Shown here piece by piece: positions 7,057 through 12,656 of a stretch of DNA of 12,656 nucleotides. The notes under the pieces were generated by a model that was not told the DNA's origin, ran no database searches, and saw only the letters and a list, made by a program, of their open reading frames with translations. Source of the stretch: Clostridia bacterium (GTDB taxonomy: Bacteria > Bacillota_A > Clostridia > Christensenellales > Aristaeellaceae); the NCBI GenBank assembly GCA_900754775.1, contig CAAEDZ010000208.1, forward strand, positions 1-12,656. The letters are read 5' to 3'. The position numbers and the translations under genes are program-made. Within the stretch, counting starts at the first letter, position 1. Each line of letters begins with the position of its first letter.

Positions 7057-7869
7057 TCACACGCTTGCGCCCTTATCCTTCCACTTTCCCGCCCGCACGC
7101 GTTTCCCGCAGCGCGGACAGATATTTTCCCCCGCCGGCACCGTCGCCTCGCAGCGCGGACAGGTGCGCGGCAAGGCGCCCGCAGCGTCCGTGGATGGCTT
7201 GCGCACCGCGGAGACGGCAAAGGCAACGCCAACGGCAACGTGCGGCACGGCGATCAGGCAAGTTGCCCACGGTTGCCCCTGCGGAACAGCCGCAGTCAGA
7301 TACGCGGCGATGAAAAAACTGCCAGAGATGGCAAAGCAGAGGCCAAAGCAAAAGAGGGGCCAACGTATCTCCGATGCCGGGTCGCGCCGCGGCCGTTTCT
7401 TTCCCGGAAGACTGCGCAAGACGATGCAGGCCAGAGAAATGAGACCGCCCAGCATACACAGCACTAAGGCGGGGAACATCCAAATTGCCCATGAGCCTTT
7501 GGAATTCAGAGCGGCATTCAATGCGCCCGCAAACAGGATGACAAGCAAGAAAGAGCCAGAAACCAGGATCGCTGCCCACACGGCTTTGACCACGCTAGCG
7601 GGCAACCCATGCAGTCGCGCTTTTTCCTGCGCCTCTTCCTCCGCATCCGGCTGTGCCTCTTCCTCTGCATCCTCCGCGTGCCGCCGCGTCCGCAGGCCGC
7701 GAACGAAGTCCGACGCGACCTTCGCCAGCAACACCCCGCCAAACAGTGTCAGGGACCAATGGGCGCCTGTGGAGATGGTGCAAAGCTCCCACGCGCTTAG
7801 AAAGAGGATGGAAAGGATATGGAGGAAAAACCACAGCGCCCCTTTCCGCCCCGAACGCAACATGCTCAT
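7057..7869 (-). CDS. Membrane protein with six predicted helices and a C-terminal zinc ribbon, unknown function
   Basis: I do not recognise this 270-residue protein. Hydrophobic segments lie at about 11-29, 36-54, 94-118, 127-151, 169-193 and 201-221. Between helices 2 and 3 is a charged cytosolic loop with an acidic stretch made of a repeated DAEEEAQ heptapeptide (67-73 and 75-81). The C-terminus carries a zinc ribbon: CPRC (237-240) and CPRC (251-254), followed by a basic tail. An even helix count places the ribbon inside the cell if the basic N-terminus is inside. The start chosen is ATG 7867-7869, which overlaps the upstream gene's stop as ATGA; a second ATG two codons later (7861-7863) is an equally good alternative, six bases after a GGAG. 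The frame is open further upstream, but that part lies inside the neighbour. Codons ending in A or T are commoner than in any neighbour, hinting at a different history. Confidence 0.75.
   Translation of the reverse strand: MSMLRSGRKGALWFFLHILSILFLSAWELCTISTGAHWSLTLFGGVLLAKVASDFVRGLRTRRHAEDAEEEAQPDAEEEAQEKARLHGLPASVVKAVWAAILVSGSFLLVILFAGALNAALNSKGSWAIWMFPALVLCMLGGLISLACIVLRSLPGKKRPRRDPASEIRWPLFCFGLCFAISGSFFIAAYLTAAVPQGQPWATCLIAVPHVAVGVAFAVSAVRKPSTDAAGALPRTCPRCEATVPAGENICPRCGKRVRAGKWKDKGASV
7627..7671 (-). repeat. Two tandem 21-base copies encoding DAEEEAQ twice
   Basis: Bases 7627-7647 and 7651-7671 are near-identical, with 19 of 21 bases the same, and are separated by three bases, giving a 24-base period. 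They lie in frame in the zinc-ribbon membrane protein and produce a duplicated acidic heptapeptide. This looks like a simple in-frame tandem duplication in a loop that tolerates length change. Confidence 0.85.
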
Positions 7870-8636
7870 CTCCGCTCCCTTCCGCGCGGGCGCTCGACCA
7901 CCTTCACCACCGCGCGCGGCGAGGCGTGCTTCACTTCGCGCGCGATGCCCGCGCCGGCCCACGTCAAAAGCGCCAAAACCGCGAGCATGAAGGCGATGGT
8001 CCACCACGCCCCGCCCCGGAGGATGGACGAGACCGCCGCGACCGCGAACGCCGCGGCCCCCAGCAGCACGATGGCCGTCTGCAACAGCGCCAGCGCCCTT
8101 CCCCGGCGCACCTCGCCATGCACCACGTCCGGCCCGCTTTCATCCCACGCCGGGCCTTCGCCGCCCTCCTCATCTTCCTCAAAGAGGTAGAGCGCGGTGC
8201 GCCGCCTGCCCACGCAGGTGCGCAAAAGGACCGCGCATGCGGCGGCGTACAGCCCAAAAACCGCCGCCTCCAAAAGCGCGAACAACCATTCCCCGCGCGC
8301 GATGGTCCCGCGCAGCGCCCACGCGGCAAAGAGCAGCCCCAGCGCCAGCAGCAGCCAGAACAGCGCCGCCAGCATCTTTCCGGGCCGCACGATGCGCGTC
8401 ACGCAGCCGTTTGCGCGCCTGCGCGTCTCCACATAGAGCGGGAACGGCCTGCGGGCGAAGAGGTCGTGCGTGTTCCAGAACGCGGAAAGGGCCGCGACCG
8501 CCATCAGCCCCGCGTAAACGGCCATTGGCACGGGGCCGCCGCGCGCGGCGGGCAGGCACAGCAAAAGCAGCGCCAGCGCCGCGACGGACAGAGAACTGAG
8601 CAGCAGCGAAAGCAAACGCCTCGAACTGCGCTTCAC
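7866..8636 (-). CDS. Membrane protein with six predicted helices, unknown function
   Basis: I do not recognise this 256-residue protein. It starts with GTG at 8634-8636, seven bases after GGGAGGG (8644-8650 on the plus strand), a strong site that fixes the start. Hydrophobic segments lie at about 8-30, 35-55, 88-108, 117-139, 182-204 and 210-232. A basic loop (61-87) separates helices 2 and 3; an acidic loop (about 152-176) separates 4 and 5; the tail is basic (233-256). There are no catalytic motifs or metal-binding cysteine pairs. Its stop overlaps the start of the zinc-ribbon membrane gene as ATGA, so the two are almost surely cotranslated and may act together. It begins 124 bases after rpmB with no clear terminator or promoter between, so rpmB read-through may express it. 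Codon use is G+C-rich like the surrounding genes. Confidence 0.75.
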   Translation of the reverse strand: MKRSSRRLLSLLLSSLSVAALALLLLCLPAARGGPVPMAVYAGLMAVAALSAFWNTHDLFARRPFPLYVETRRRANGCVTRIVRPGKMLAALFWLLLALGLLFAAWALRGTIARGEWLFALLEAAVFGLYAAACAVLLRTCVGRRRTALYLFEEDEEGGEGPAWDESGPDVVHGEVRRGRALALLQTAIVLLGAAAFAVAAVSSILRGGAWWTIAFMLAVLALLTWAGAGIAREVKHASPRAVVKVVERPRGRERR

Positions 8637-8760
8637 GCAAAGACCCTCCCTTCATCCAGCCAAGGGGCAAAATGGTACGCCGAAAAGACCGCTCCCCATC
8701 CTGCCCGCCAAACGACGGATGCAGGCATGAAAGCGGCCTCTCGGATAAGGGCGGACGGGC

Positions 8761-8952
8761 TTACTGCGCGCGCTCCACCTTATTGCTGCGCAGGCAGCGG
8801 GTGCAGACGAACATGCGCTTCGGCGTTCCATCGACCATCACGCGGACGCGCTGCGTGTTCGGCGCCCAGGTGCGGCGCGTCTTGCGGTTGGAGTGGCTGA
8901 CGTTGTTGCCATACTTCACGCCCTTGCCGCAGACCTCACAAAACTTTCCCAT
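8761..8952 (-). CDS. rpmB: 50S ribosomal protein L28 (bL28)
   Basis: The 63-residue protein is a structural component of the large ribosomal subunit. The N-terminal CEVCGKG motif, the SNRKTRRTW segment and the CTRC motif are characteristic. Cys5, Cys8, Cys50 and Cys53 form a zinc knuckle, so this is the zinc-binding (C+) form of L28; some bacteria also encode a cysteine-free copy under zinc-responsive control. Length is normal. The start is ATG at 8950-8952, with an exceptionally strong AAGGAGGTG (8961-8969 on the plus strand) eight bases upstream. It is transcribed from its own promoter at 9006-9034, opposite to asp23. Divergent rpmB and asp23 is the usual Firmicutes arrangement. Confidence 0.98.
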   Translation of the reverse strand: MGKFCEVCGKGVKYGNNVSHSNRKTRRTWAPNTQRVRVMVDGTPKRMFVCTRCLRSNKVERAQ

Positions 8953-9005
8953 CTCTATGACACCTCCTTCAAGGCTGATGCACTCTCAAGTTATCAAACA
9001 GCACA

Positions 9006-9034
9006 ATTATAGCACCCCCGGGGCGAAAACACAA
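9006..9034 (-). promoter_or_regulatory. Sigma-A-type promoter for rpmB with extended -10
   Basis: Read on the minus strand, TTGTGT (9029-9034) and TATAAT (9006-9011) are separated by exactly 17 bases. The -10 is a perfect consensus and is preceded by TG one base upstream, the extended -10 element. The -35 is weak, with only TTG matching. Transcription should start near 8999, giving a leader of roughly 45-50 bases. A/T-rich sequence just upstream of the -35 (9035-9060) may act as an UP element. Confidence 0.82.
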
Positions 9035-9095
9035 GGGTTTTTCCATGTAAAACTTCGTAAAACGGGGCAAAATGGAAGCAGCGTGGAAAAAATGC

Positions 9096-9114
9096 CGCGA
9101 AAAGCGCGTTCGCG
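9096..9114. repeat. Inverted repeat CGCGAA/TTCGCG in the divergent region
   Basis: CGCGAA (9096-9101) and TTCGCG (9109-9114) are perfect six-base inverted arms with a seven-base spacer. They lie between the two divergent promoters, 25 bases before the asp23 -35. It could be an operator or a chance G+C-rich palindrome; no regulator is identified. Confidence 0.3.
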
Positions 9115-9119
9115 GGGCC

Positions 9120-9130
9120 GCGTTTAACGC
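9120..9130. promoter_or_regulatory. Possible operator: palindrome GCGTTtAACGC upstream of the asp23 promoter
   Basis: A perfect five-base-arm palindrome around a single central T ends eight bases before the asp23 -35 element. The symmetry and position are what one expects of a regulator binding site. I do not recognise the sequence as a known operator, so the role is a guess. Confidence 0.3.
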
Positions 9131-9138
9131 CGAGACCC

Positions 9139-9167
9139 TTGCAAGTTTTGCCAAAACACGCTATACT
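9139..9167 (+). promoter_or_regulatory. Sigma-A-type promoter for asp23-fakA-recG
   Basis: TTGCAA (9139-9144) and TATACT (9162-9167) are separated by exactly 17 bases, matching the consensus at four and five of six positions. Transcription should start near 9174, leaving a leader of about 37 bases before asp23. No other promoter is evident before recG, so this probably drives all three genes. Confidence 0.8.
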
Positions 9168-9210
9168 AATAGAACGGATACGAATATGAGCCTTCGGGGG
9201 AGGTCGGAAT

Positions 9211-9561
9211 ATGGATTGCAAGTTCAAGACGGAGCTGGGCCTCGTCACCGTCAACGACGAGGTGCTCGTGCGCGTGGCGGGCTACGCCGCGCTGGATTGC
9301 TACGGCATCGTGGGCATGGCCTCGAAGCGCTCGACGGACGGCATCGTGCAGCTCATGGGCCGGGAAAACCTCGGCCGGGGCGTGAAGGTGCGCCAGAATG
9401 GCGAAAAGGTGGATATCGACCTGTTCATCATCGTGGAATACGGCATCTCCATCAGCGCCGTGGCCGCCTCCATCATCGAGACCGTGAAATACAAAGTAGA
9501 ACACTTGACCGGCATCAGCGTCGGTCGCGTCAACGTCTGCGTGGAGGACATCCGCGTTTGA
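9211..9561 (+). CDS. asp23: Asp23/Gls24 family envelope stress response protein (YloU-like)
   Basis: The 116-residue protein belongs to the Asp23/Gls24 (DUF322) family. In Staphylococcus, Asp23 is an abundant alkaline-shock protein at the membrane whose loss induces cell-wall stress genes. Family features seen are an N-terminal GLVTVNDEVLVRVAGYAALD segment, then GIVGMAS, a middle VDIDLFIIVEYG strand, a C-terminal helix, and a final VNVCVEDI strand. There is no membrane helix or signal peptide. The start is ATG 9211, seven bases after GGAGG (9199-9203). Only 34 bases separate it from fakA, and the yloU-yloV pairing is conserved in Firmicutes, suggesting linked roles in envelope or lipid homeostasis. 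The symbol asp23 follows family usage; the Bacillus name is yloU. Confidence 0.93.
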   Translation: MDCKFKTELGLVTVNDEVLVRVAGYAALDCYGIVGMASKRSTDGIVQLMGRENLGRGVKVRQNGEKVDIDLFIIVEYGISISAVAASIIETVKYKVEHLTGISVGRVNVCVEDIRV

Positions 9562-9595
9562 CGCGCCGCATGCCGGAAGTGGAGGTTTGCATATC

Positions 9596-11242
9596 ATGCC
9601 GCAGGCAAAAATAGACGGGCTGCTGTTTAAGGAAATGATCCAATCCGGCGCGGCGCTGCTCACCCAGAACCGGGAGAGCGTGGACGCGCTGAACGTCTTC
9701 CCCGTGCCCGATGGCGATACGGGCACCAACATGTCCCAGACCATCAACTCCGCCGTCAAGGAGATGCAGGCGAAAAACGCCGTCAGCGTTGGCGACGTGG
9801 CCGCCGCCGTGGCCCGCGGGGCGCTCAAGGGCGCGCGCGGCAACTCCGGCGTCATTTTGAGCCAGATCCTGCGCGGCTTTGCCAGCGCTCTGGACGGCGC
9901 GGAGGACATCGACTGCGCCCTGATGATCCGCGCCCTGCGCGCCGGGGCGGACACCGCCTACAAGGCCGTGATGAAGCCCAAGGAGGGCACCATCCTCACC
10001 GTGGCCCGCGTCATGGCCGAGGACGCCGAGCGCAACTGCCGCGAGATGACGGACGTCGTGGAACTGTTCCGCGCCATCCTCAAAAGCGGCGAAGCCATCC
10101 TCAAAAAGACGCCGGACATGCTGCCCGTGCTCAAGCAGGCGGGCGTGGTCGATTCCGGCGGCACCGGCCTGACCATCATCTACCGCGGCATGCTGGCCGC
10201 CCTCACCGGCGAGCCGGTGGAGGTGGACGTGCCCACCGAGGGCGCGCGCGCCGCCATGCCCGGCGAGTTCGTGGACGACCACGACAGCCTTGAGGAGATC
10301 ACCTTCGGCTACTGCACGGAGTTCATCGTCTCCCACCCGCGCCCGGAAATGCGCGACAGCGATGTGGTGCGCCTGCGCAAGCGCCTGGAAAAGCTGGGCG
10401 ACTGCGTGCTGGTCATCTCCGATCTCTCCGTGGTCAAGGTGCATGTGCATACCAACGACCCCGGCAAGGCGCTGCAATACGCCCTGGAGCTGGGCGAACT
10501 GGACGCCATCAAGATCGACAACATGTTCGAGGAACACCGCGAGCGCATGGCCAAGCTCGCCGCCGAGGAAGCGGCGAAGCAGAAGCCCTACGGCATCGTC
10601 TGCGTGGCGCTGGGCAACGGCATTGTCGACATCTTCAAGGAACTGAACGTCGATCAGATCGTCGATGGCGGCCAGACCATGAACCCCTCCATCGAGGACC
10701 TTTACGAGGCCATCGAAAAGACGCACGCCAAGAACGTCTTCGTGCTGCCCAACAACACCAATATCATCCTCGCCGCGCAGCAGGCGGCGGAACTGGAAAC
10801 GGAGCGCAACGTGGTGGTGTTGCCCACCAAGTCCGTGCCGATGGGCATCTCCGCGGCGCTGGCCTTCGACCCGGAACTGGGCGTGGAGGAAAACCGCGCC
10901 GCCATGATCGAGGCCGCCGAGAACGTCCACACCGCCTCCATCACCTACGCCGTGCGCGACACGCTCTTTGACGGGCGCGACATACACGCCGGCGACATCA
11001 TGGGCCTGATCGACAACAAGCTTCACTACCTCGGCCACGACGTGCGCGAAGTCGCCGAACGGCTCACCGAGGAGATGGTCACCGAGGACAAGAGCCTCAT
11101 CACCATCTACTACGGCGAGGACGTCACCGAGGAGGACGCGCAAACGCTGCTTTCCGCCCTTTCGGAGAAGTACAGCCAGTGCGACGTCGACCTCCAGCAC
11201 GGCGGCCAGCCCCTCTACTATTACCTCATCGCGGTGGAATGA
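9596..11242 (+). CDS. fakA: Fatty acid kinase ATP-binding subunit FakA (DAK2/DegV-associated, YloV)
   Basis: The 548-residue protein phosphorylates fatty acids held by a FakB (DegV-family) partner, making acyl-phosphate for phospholipid synthesis. The N-terminal DhaL-type kinase domain (about 1-205) shows NVFPVPDGDTGTNM (33-46) with magnesium-binding Asp39 and Asp41, GARGNSGVILSQ (79-90), and DSGGTGL (186-192). A middle domain (about 206-330) retains Cys240, His283 and His285, matching the zinc site of Staphylococcus FakA, and a C-terminal FakB-binding domain follows. Length equals the S. aureus protein. I chose ATG 9596, ten bases after GGAGG (9581-9585). An in-frame TTG at 9587 lies only one base from that site and is unlikely. 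The stop overlaps the beginning of recG. No fakB is in the window; in Firmicutes it is usually elsewhere. Confidence 0.95.
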   Translation: MPQAKIDGLLFKEMIQSGAALLTQNRESVDALNVFPVPDGDTGTNMSQTINSAVKEMQAKNAVSVGDVAAAVARGALKGARGNSGVILSQILRGFASALDGAEDIDCALMIRALRAGADTAYKAVMKPKEGTILTVARVMAEDAERNCREMTDVVELFRAILKSGEAILKKTPDMLPVLKQAGVVDSGGTGLTIIYRGMLAALTGEPVEVDVPTEGARAAMPGEFVDDHDSLEEITFGYCTEFIVSHPRPEMRDSDVVRLRKRLEKLGDCVLVISDLSVVKVHVHTNDPGKALQYALELGELDAIKIDNMFEEHRERMAKLAAEEAAKQKPYGIVCVALGNGIVDIFKELNVDQIVDGGQTMNPSIEDLYEAIEKTHAKNVFVLPNNTNIILAAQQAAELETERNVVVLPTKSVPMGISAALAFDPELGVEENRAAMIEAAENVHTASITYAVRDTLFDGRDIHAGDIMGLIDNKLHYLGHDVREVAERLTEEMVTEDKSLITIYYGEDVTEEDAQTLLSALSEKYSQCDVDLQHGGQPLYYYLIAVE

Positions 11243-12656
11243 TGGAAGAACTTTCCCGCCTGCCGGGCCTTGGCCCCGCGCGCGTGCGGGCGCTTGAGAA
11301 AGCGGGCGTGCGCACATTGCGCGATCTTGTCTCGCGCCTGCCCGCCGCCTACCGCGACCTCACCGCGCCCACGCCGCTTTGCGAGGCCCGCCCGGGCCTT
11401 GCGTGCGCCGTGGCCGCGCGCGTGGTGGGCGAACCGACCGAGCAGTTCGCGCCGCGCCTGCGCATCACCCGCGCCCGCATCGCCGACGAAAGCGGCGACG
11501 CCGTCGCCATCTGGTACAATCAGCCGTGGCTGAAAAAACAGCTCTATCCCGGCCGGGAGCTTTTGCTCTACGGCCGTTTTGCGCTGCGCCGGGGCGAATT
11601 GCAATTGCAAAGCCCCACCATCGAACAGGAGCGCGGCATCGTGCCGGTCTACCGCGCCATCACCGGCGTGCCGCCGCGCGCCATGCGCGATGCCGTGCGC
11701 GCGGCGCTGGAGATGGGCCGCGGCCAGTGGCCGGACGAACTGCCCGAGGGCCTTCGGCGGCGCTACGGCCTTTGCGAGCGCAACTTCGCCCTCTACAACG
11801 CCCATTTTCCCCTCAACCGCGAATCTCTCGCCGCCGCGCGCAGGCGCATCGCCTTTGAGGAACTGCTGCTCTATCAGGTGGCGCTCTCGCTTTTGCGCTC
11901 GGACGCGCGCGCGGGCGTGAAGCTGTCCTTTGCCGATGAGGACATCGAGGATTTCTGGAAACTTTTGCCCTTTCCGCCCACCAACGCCCAGAAACGCGCA
12001 CTCTATGAAATGGCGCGCGATCTGCGCATGGACGCGCCCATGGCGCGGCTGTTGCAGGGCGACGTGGGCAGCGGCAAGACCGCCGTGGCCTTCGGCGCCA
12101 TGTACCTCGCCTGGAAGAGCGGCTTTCAGGCGGCGCTGATGGCGCCCACGGAAGTGCTCGCCCAGCAGCACTATGAGGACGCGCAGGCGCTCTTTGCCCC
12201 TCTGGGCGCGCGCGTCGGCCTTCTCACCGGCTCGCTGACGAAAAAGCAGCACGCGCAGGCGCATGAGGCGTTGGCCAATGGCGAATGGGACATGGTCGTC
12301 GGCACCCACGCGCTCATCACCGAGGGCGTTGCCTATCATGATCTCGGCCTCGTCATCACCGACGAACAGCACCGCTTCGGCGTGCGCCAGCGCACCCAGC
12401 TCAGCCAAAAGGGCGAAAGCCCCAACGTGCTGGTGATGTCGGCCACGCCCATCCCGCGCACGCTTTCGCTCATCGTCTACGGCGACCTCGACCTTTCCAT
12501 TCTGGACGAACTGCCCCCGGGCCGCACGCCGGTGAAGACCCGCGTGGTGCCGGAGGCAAAGCGCGCCGCCATGTACGGCTTTGTCATGGAAAAAGTGCGC
12601 GAAGGGCGGCAGGCCTACGTCATCTGCCCCTTGGTGGACAAGAGCGAGGCCGTGGA
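11242..12656 (+). CDS. recG: ATP-dependent DNA helicase RecG (partial, N-terminal two thirds)
   Basis: The reading frame is open to the window's edge, giving 471 codons of an expected 680 or so. RecG unwinds branched DNA, reversing stalled forks and processing recombination intermediates. The N-terminus has an ELSRLPGLGPARVRAL helix-hairpin-type segment and the OB-fold wedge domain (about 1-200), followed by helicase domain 1. Motifs: Walker A QGDVGSGKT (272-280, Lys279), APTEVLAQQH (motif Ia), DEQHRFGV (motif II, from 374), SATPIPRTL (motif III, from 400). Helicase domain 2 begins before the cut. Two adjacent in-frame ATGs exist, 11239 and 11242; the second is a better distance from a weak GGTGG, and either overlaps the fakA stop, implying translational coupling. 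Bacillus also has recG downstream of yloU-yloV, though usually after the serine dehydratase genes. Confidence 0.96.
   Translation, partial: MEELSRLPGLGPARVRALEKAGVRTLRDLVSRLPAAYRDLTAPTPLCEARPGLACAVAARVVGEPTEQFAPRLRITRARIADESGDAVAIWYNQPWLKKQLYPGRELLLYGRFALRRGELQLQSPTIEQERGIVPVYRAITGVPPRAMRDAVRAALEMGRGQWPDELPEGLRRRYGLCERNFALYNAHFPLNRESLAAARRRIAFEELLLYQVALSLLRSDARAGVKLSFADEDIEDFWKLLPFPPTNAQKRALYEMARDLRMDAPMARLLQGDVGSGKTAVAFGAMYLAWKSGFQAALMAPTEVLAQQHYEDAQALFAPLGARVGLLTGSLTKKQHAQAHEALANGEWDMVVGTHALITEGVAYHDLGLVITDEQHRFGVRQRTQLSQKGESPNVLVMSATPIPRTLSLIVYGDLDLSILDELPPGRTPVKTRVVPEAKRAAMYGFVMEKVREGRQAYVICPLVDKSEAV

Noticed and set aside
7653..8900. A 415-codon plus-strand open frame across the membrane genes and rpmB
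   Set aside because: It runs antisense through rpmB and both membrane genes. Its translation is Arg/Pro/Gln-rich low complexity, with no good ribosome site or domain.
6782..9210. Mobile element or phage remnant explaining the unusual membrane genes
   Set aside because: I see no transposase, integrase, terminal inverted repeats or target-site duplications around the segment.
9587..9595. TTG as the start of fakA
   Set aside because: It is one base from the Shine-Dalgarno. The ATG at 9596 is ten bases away and gives the usual FakA length and N-terminus.
9072..9614. A 180-codon plus-strand frame starting in the divergent region and running through asp23
   Set aside because: It overlaps asp23 in another frame and its translation is low-complexity Arg/Gly/His. 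asp23 has the ribosome site and family signature.

Overview
This window looks like housekeeping chromosome from a high-GC member of the Firmicutes, most likely a Clostridia lineage. The evidence is gene order and gene type: fmt-rsmB-rlmN-stp-prkC-rsgA-rpe followed by rpmB, asp23-fakA and recG is the conserved block found in Bacillus and Clostridia. The Shine-Dalgarno sites are strong AGGAGG types. The kinase carries PASTA domains, and the L28 protein is the four-cysteine form. Codons end mostly in G or C. I cannot name the genus from sequence alone.

Layout. (1) Bases 1-7007, plus strand, form one tightly packed operon entering from the left: the end of fmt, then rsmB, rlmN, stp (PP2C phosphatase), prkC (PASTA kinase), rsgA and rpe, and last a 59-residue two-helix membrane protein that is easy to miss because it is so short. 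Gaps are 0-46 bases, with ATGA or 8-base overlaps at stp/prkC and rsgA/rpe. (2) A long G+C-rich hairpin at 7012-7046 lies between convergent genes. (3) Bases 7057-8952, minus strand: rpmB with its own strong promoter, then two six-helix membrane proteins of unknown function that overlap by ATGA. The second has a C-terminal zinc ribbon and unusual codon use. (4) A 258-base divergent regulatory region at 8953-9210 has one well-formed sigma-A-type promoter on each strand. (5) Bases 9211-12656, plus strand: asp23 (Asp23/Gls24 family), fakA (fatty acid kinase ATP-binding subunit) and recG, which runs off the right edge.

How the genes fit together. Many act on translation: Fmt formylates initiator tRNA, RsmB and RlmN methylate 16S and 23S rRNA, RsgA matures the 30S subunit, and L28 is a 50S protein. 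Stp and PrkC are a phosphatase/kinase pair sensing the cell wall. Rpe serves the pentose phosphate pathway, Asp23 and FakA relate to envelope and lipid metabolism, and RecG to replication fork rescue.

The part not explained by known families is roughly 6796-8760: the 59-residue protein and the two convergent membrane genes. They occupy the place where many relatives carry thiN and spoVM between rpe and rpmB; neither of those is visible here. I found no mobile element, tRNA, rRNA, CRISPR array or riboswitch, and no gene-free stretch over 300 bases.
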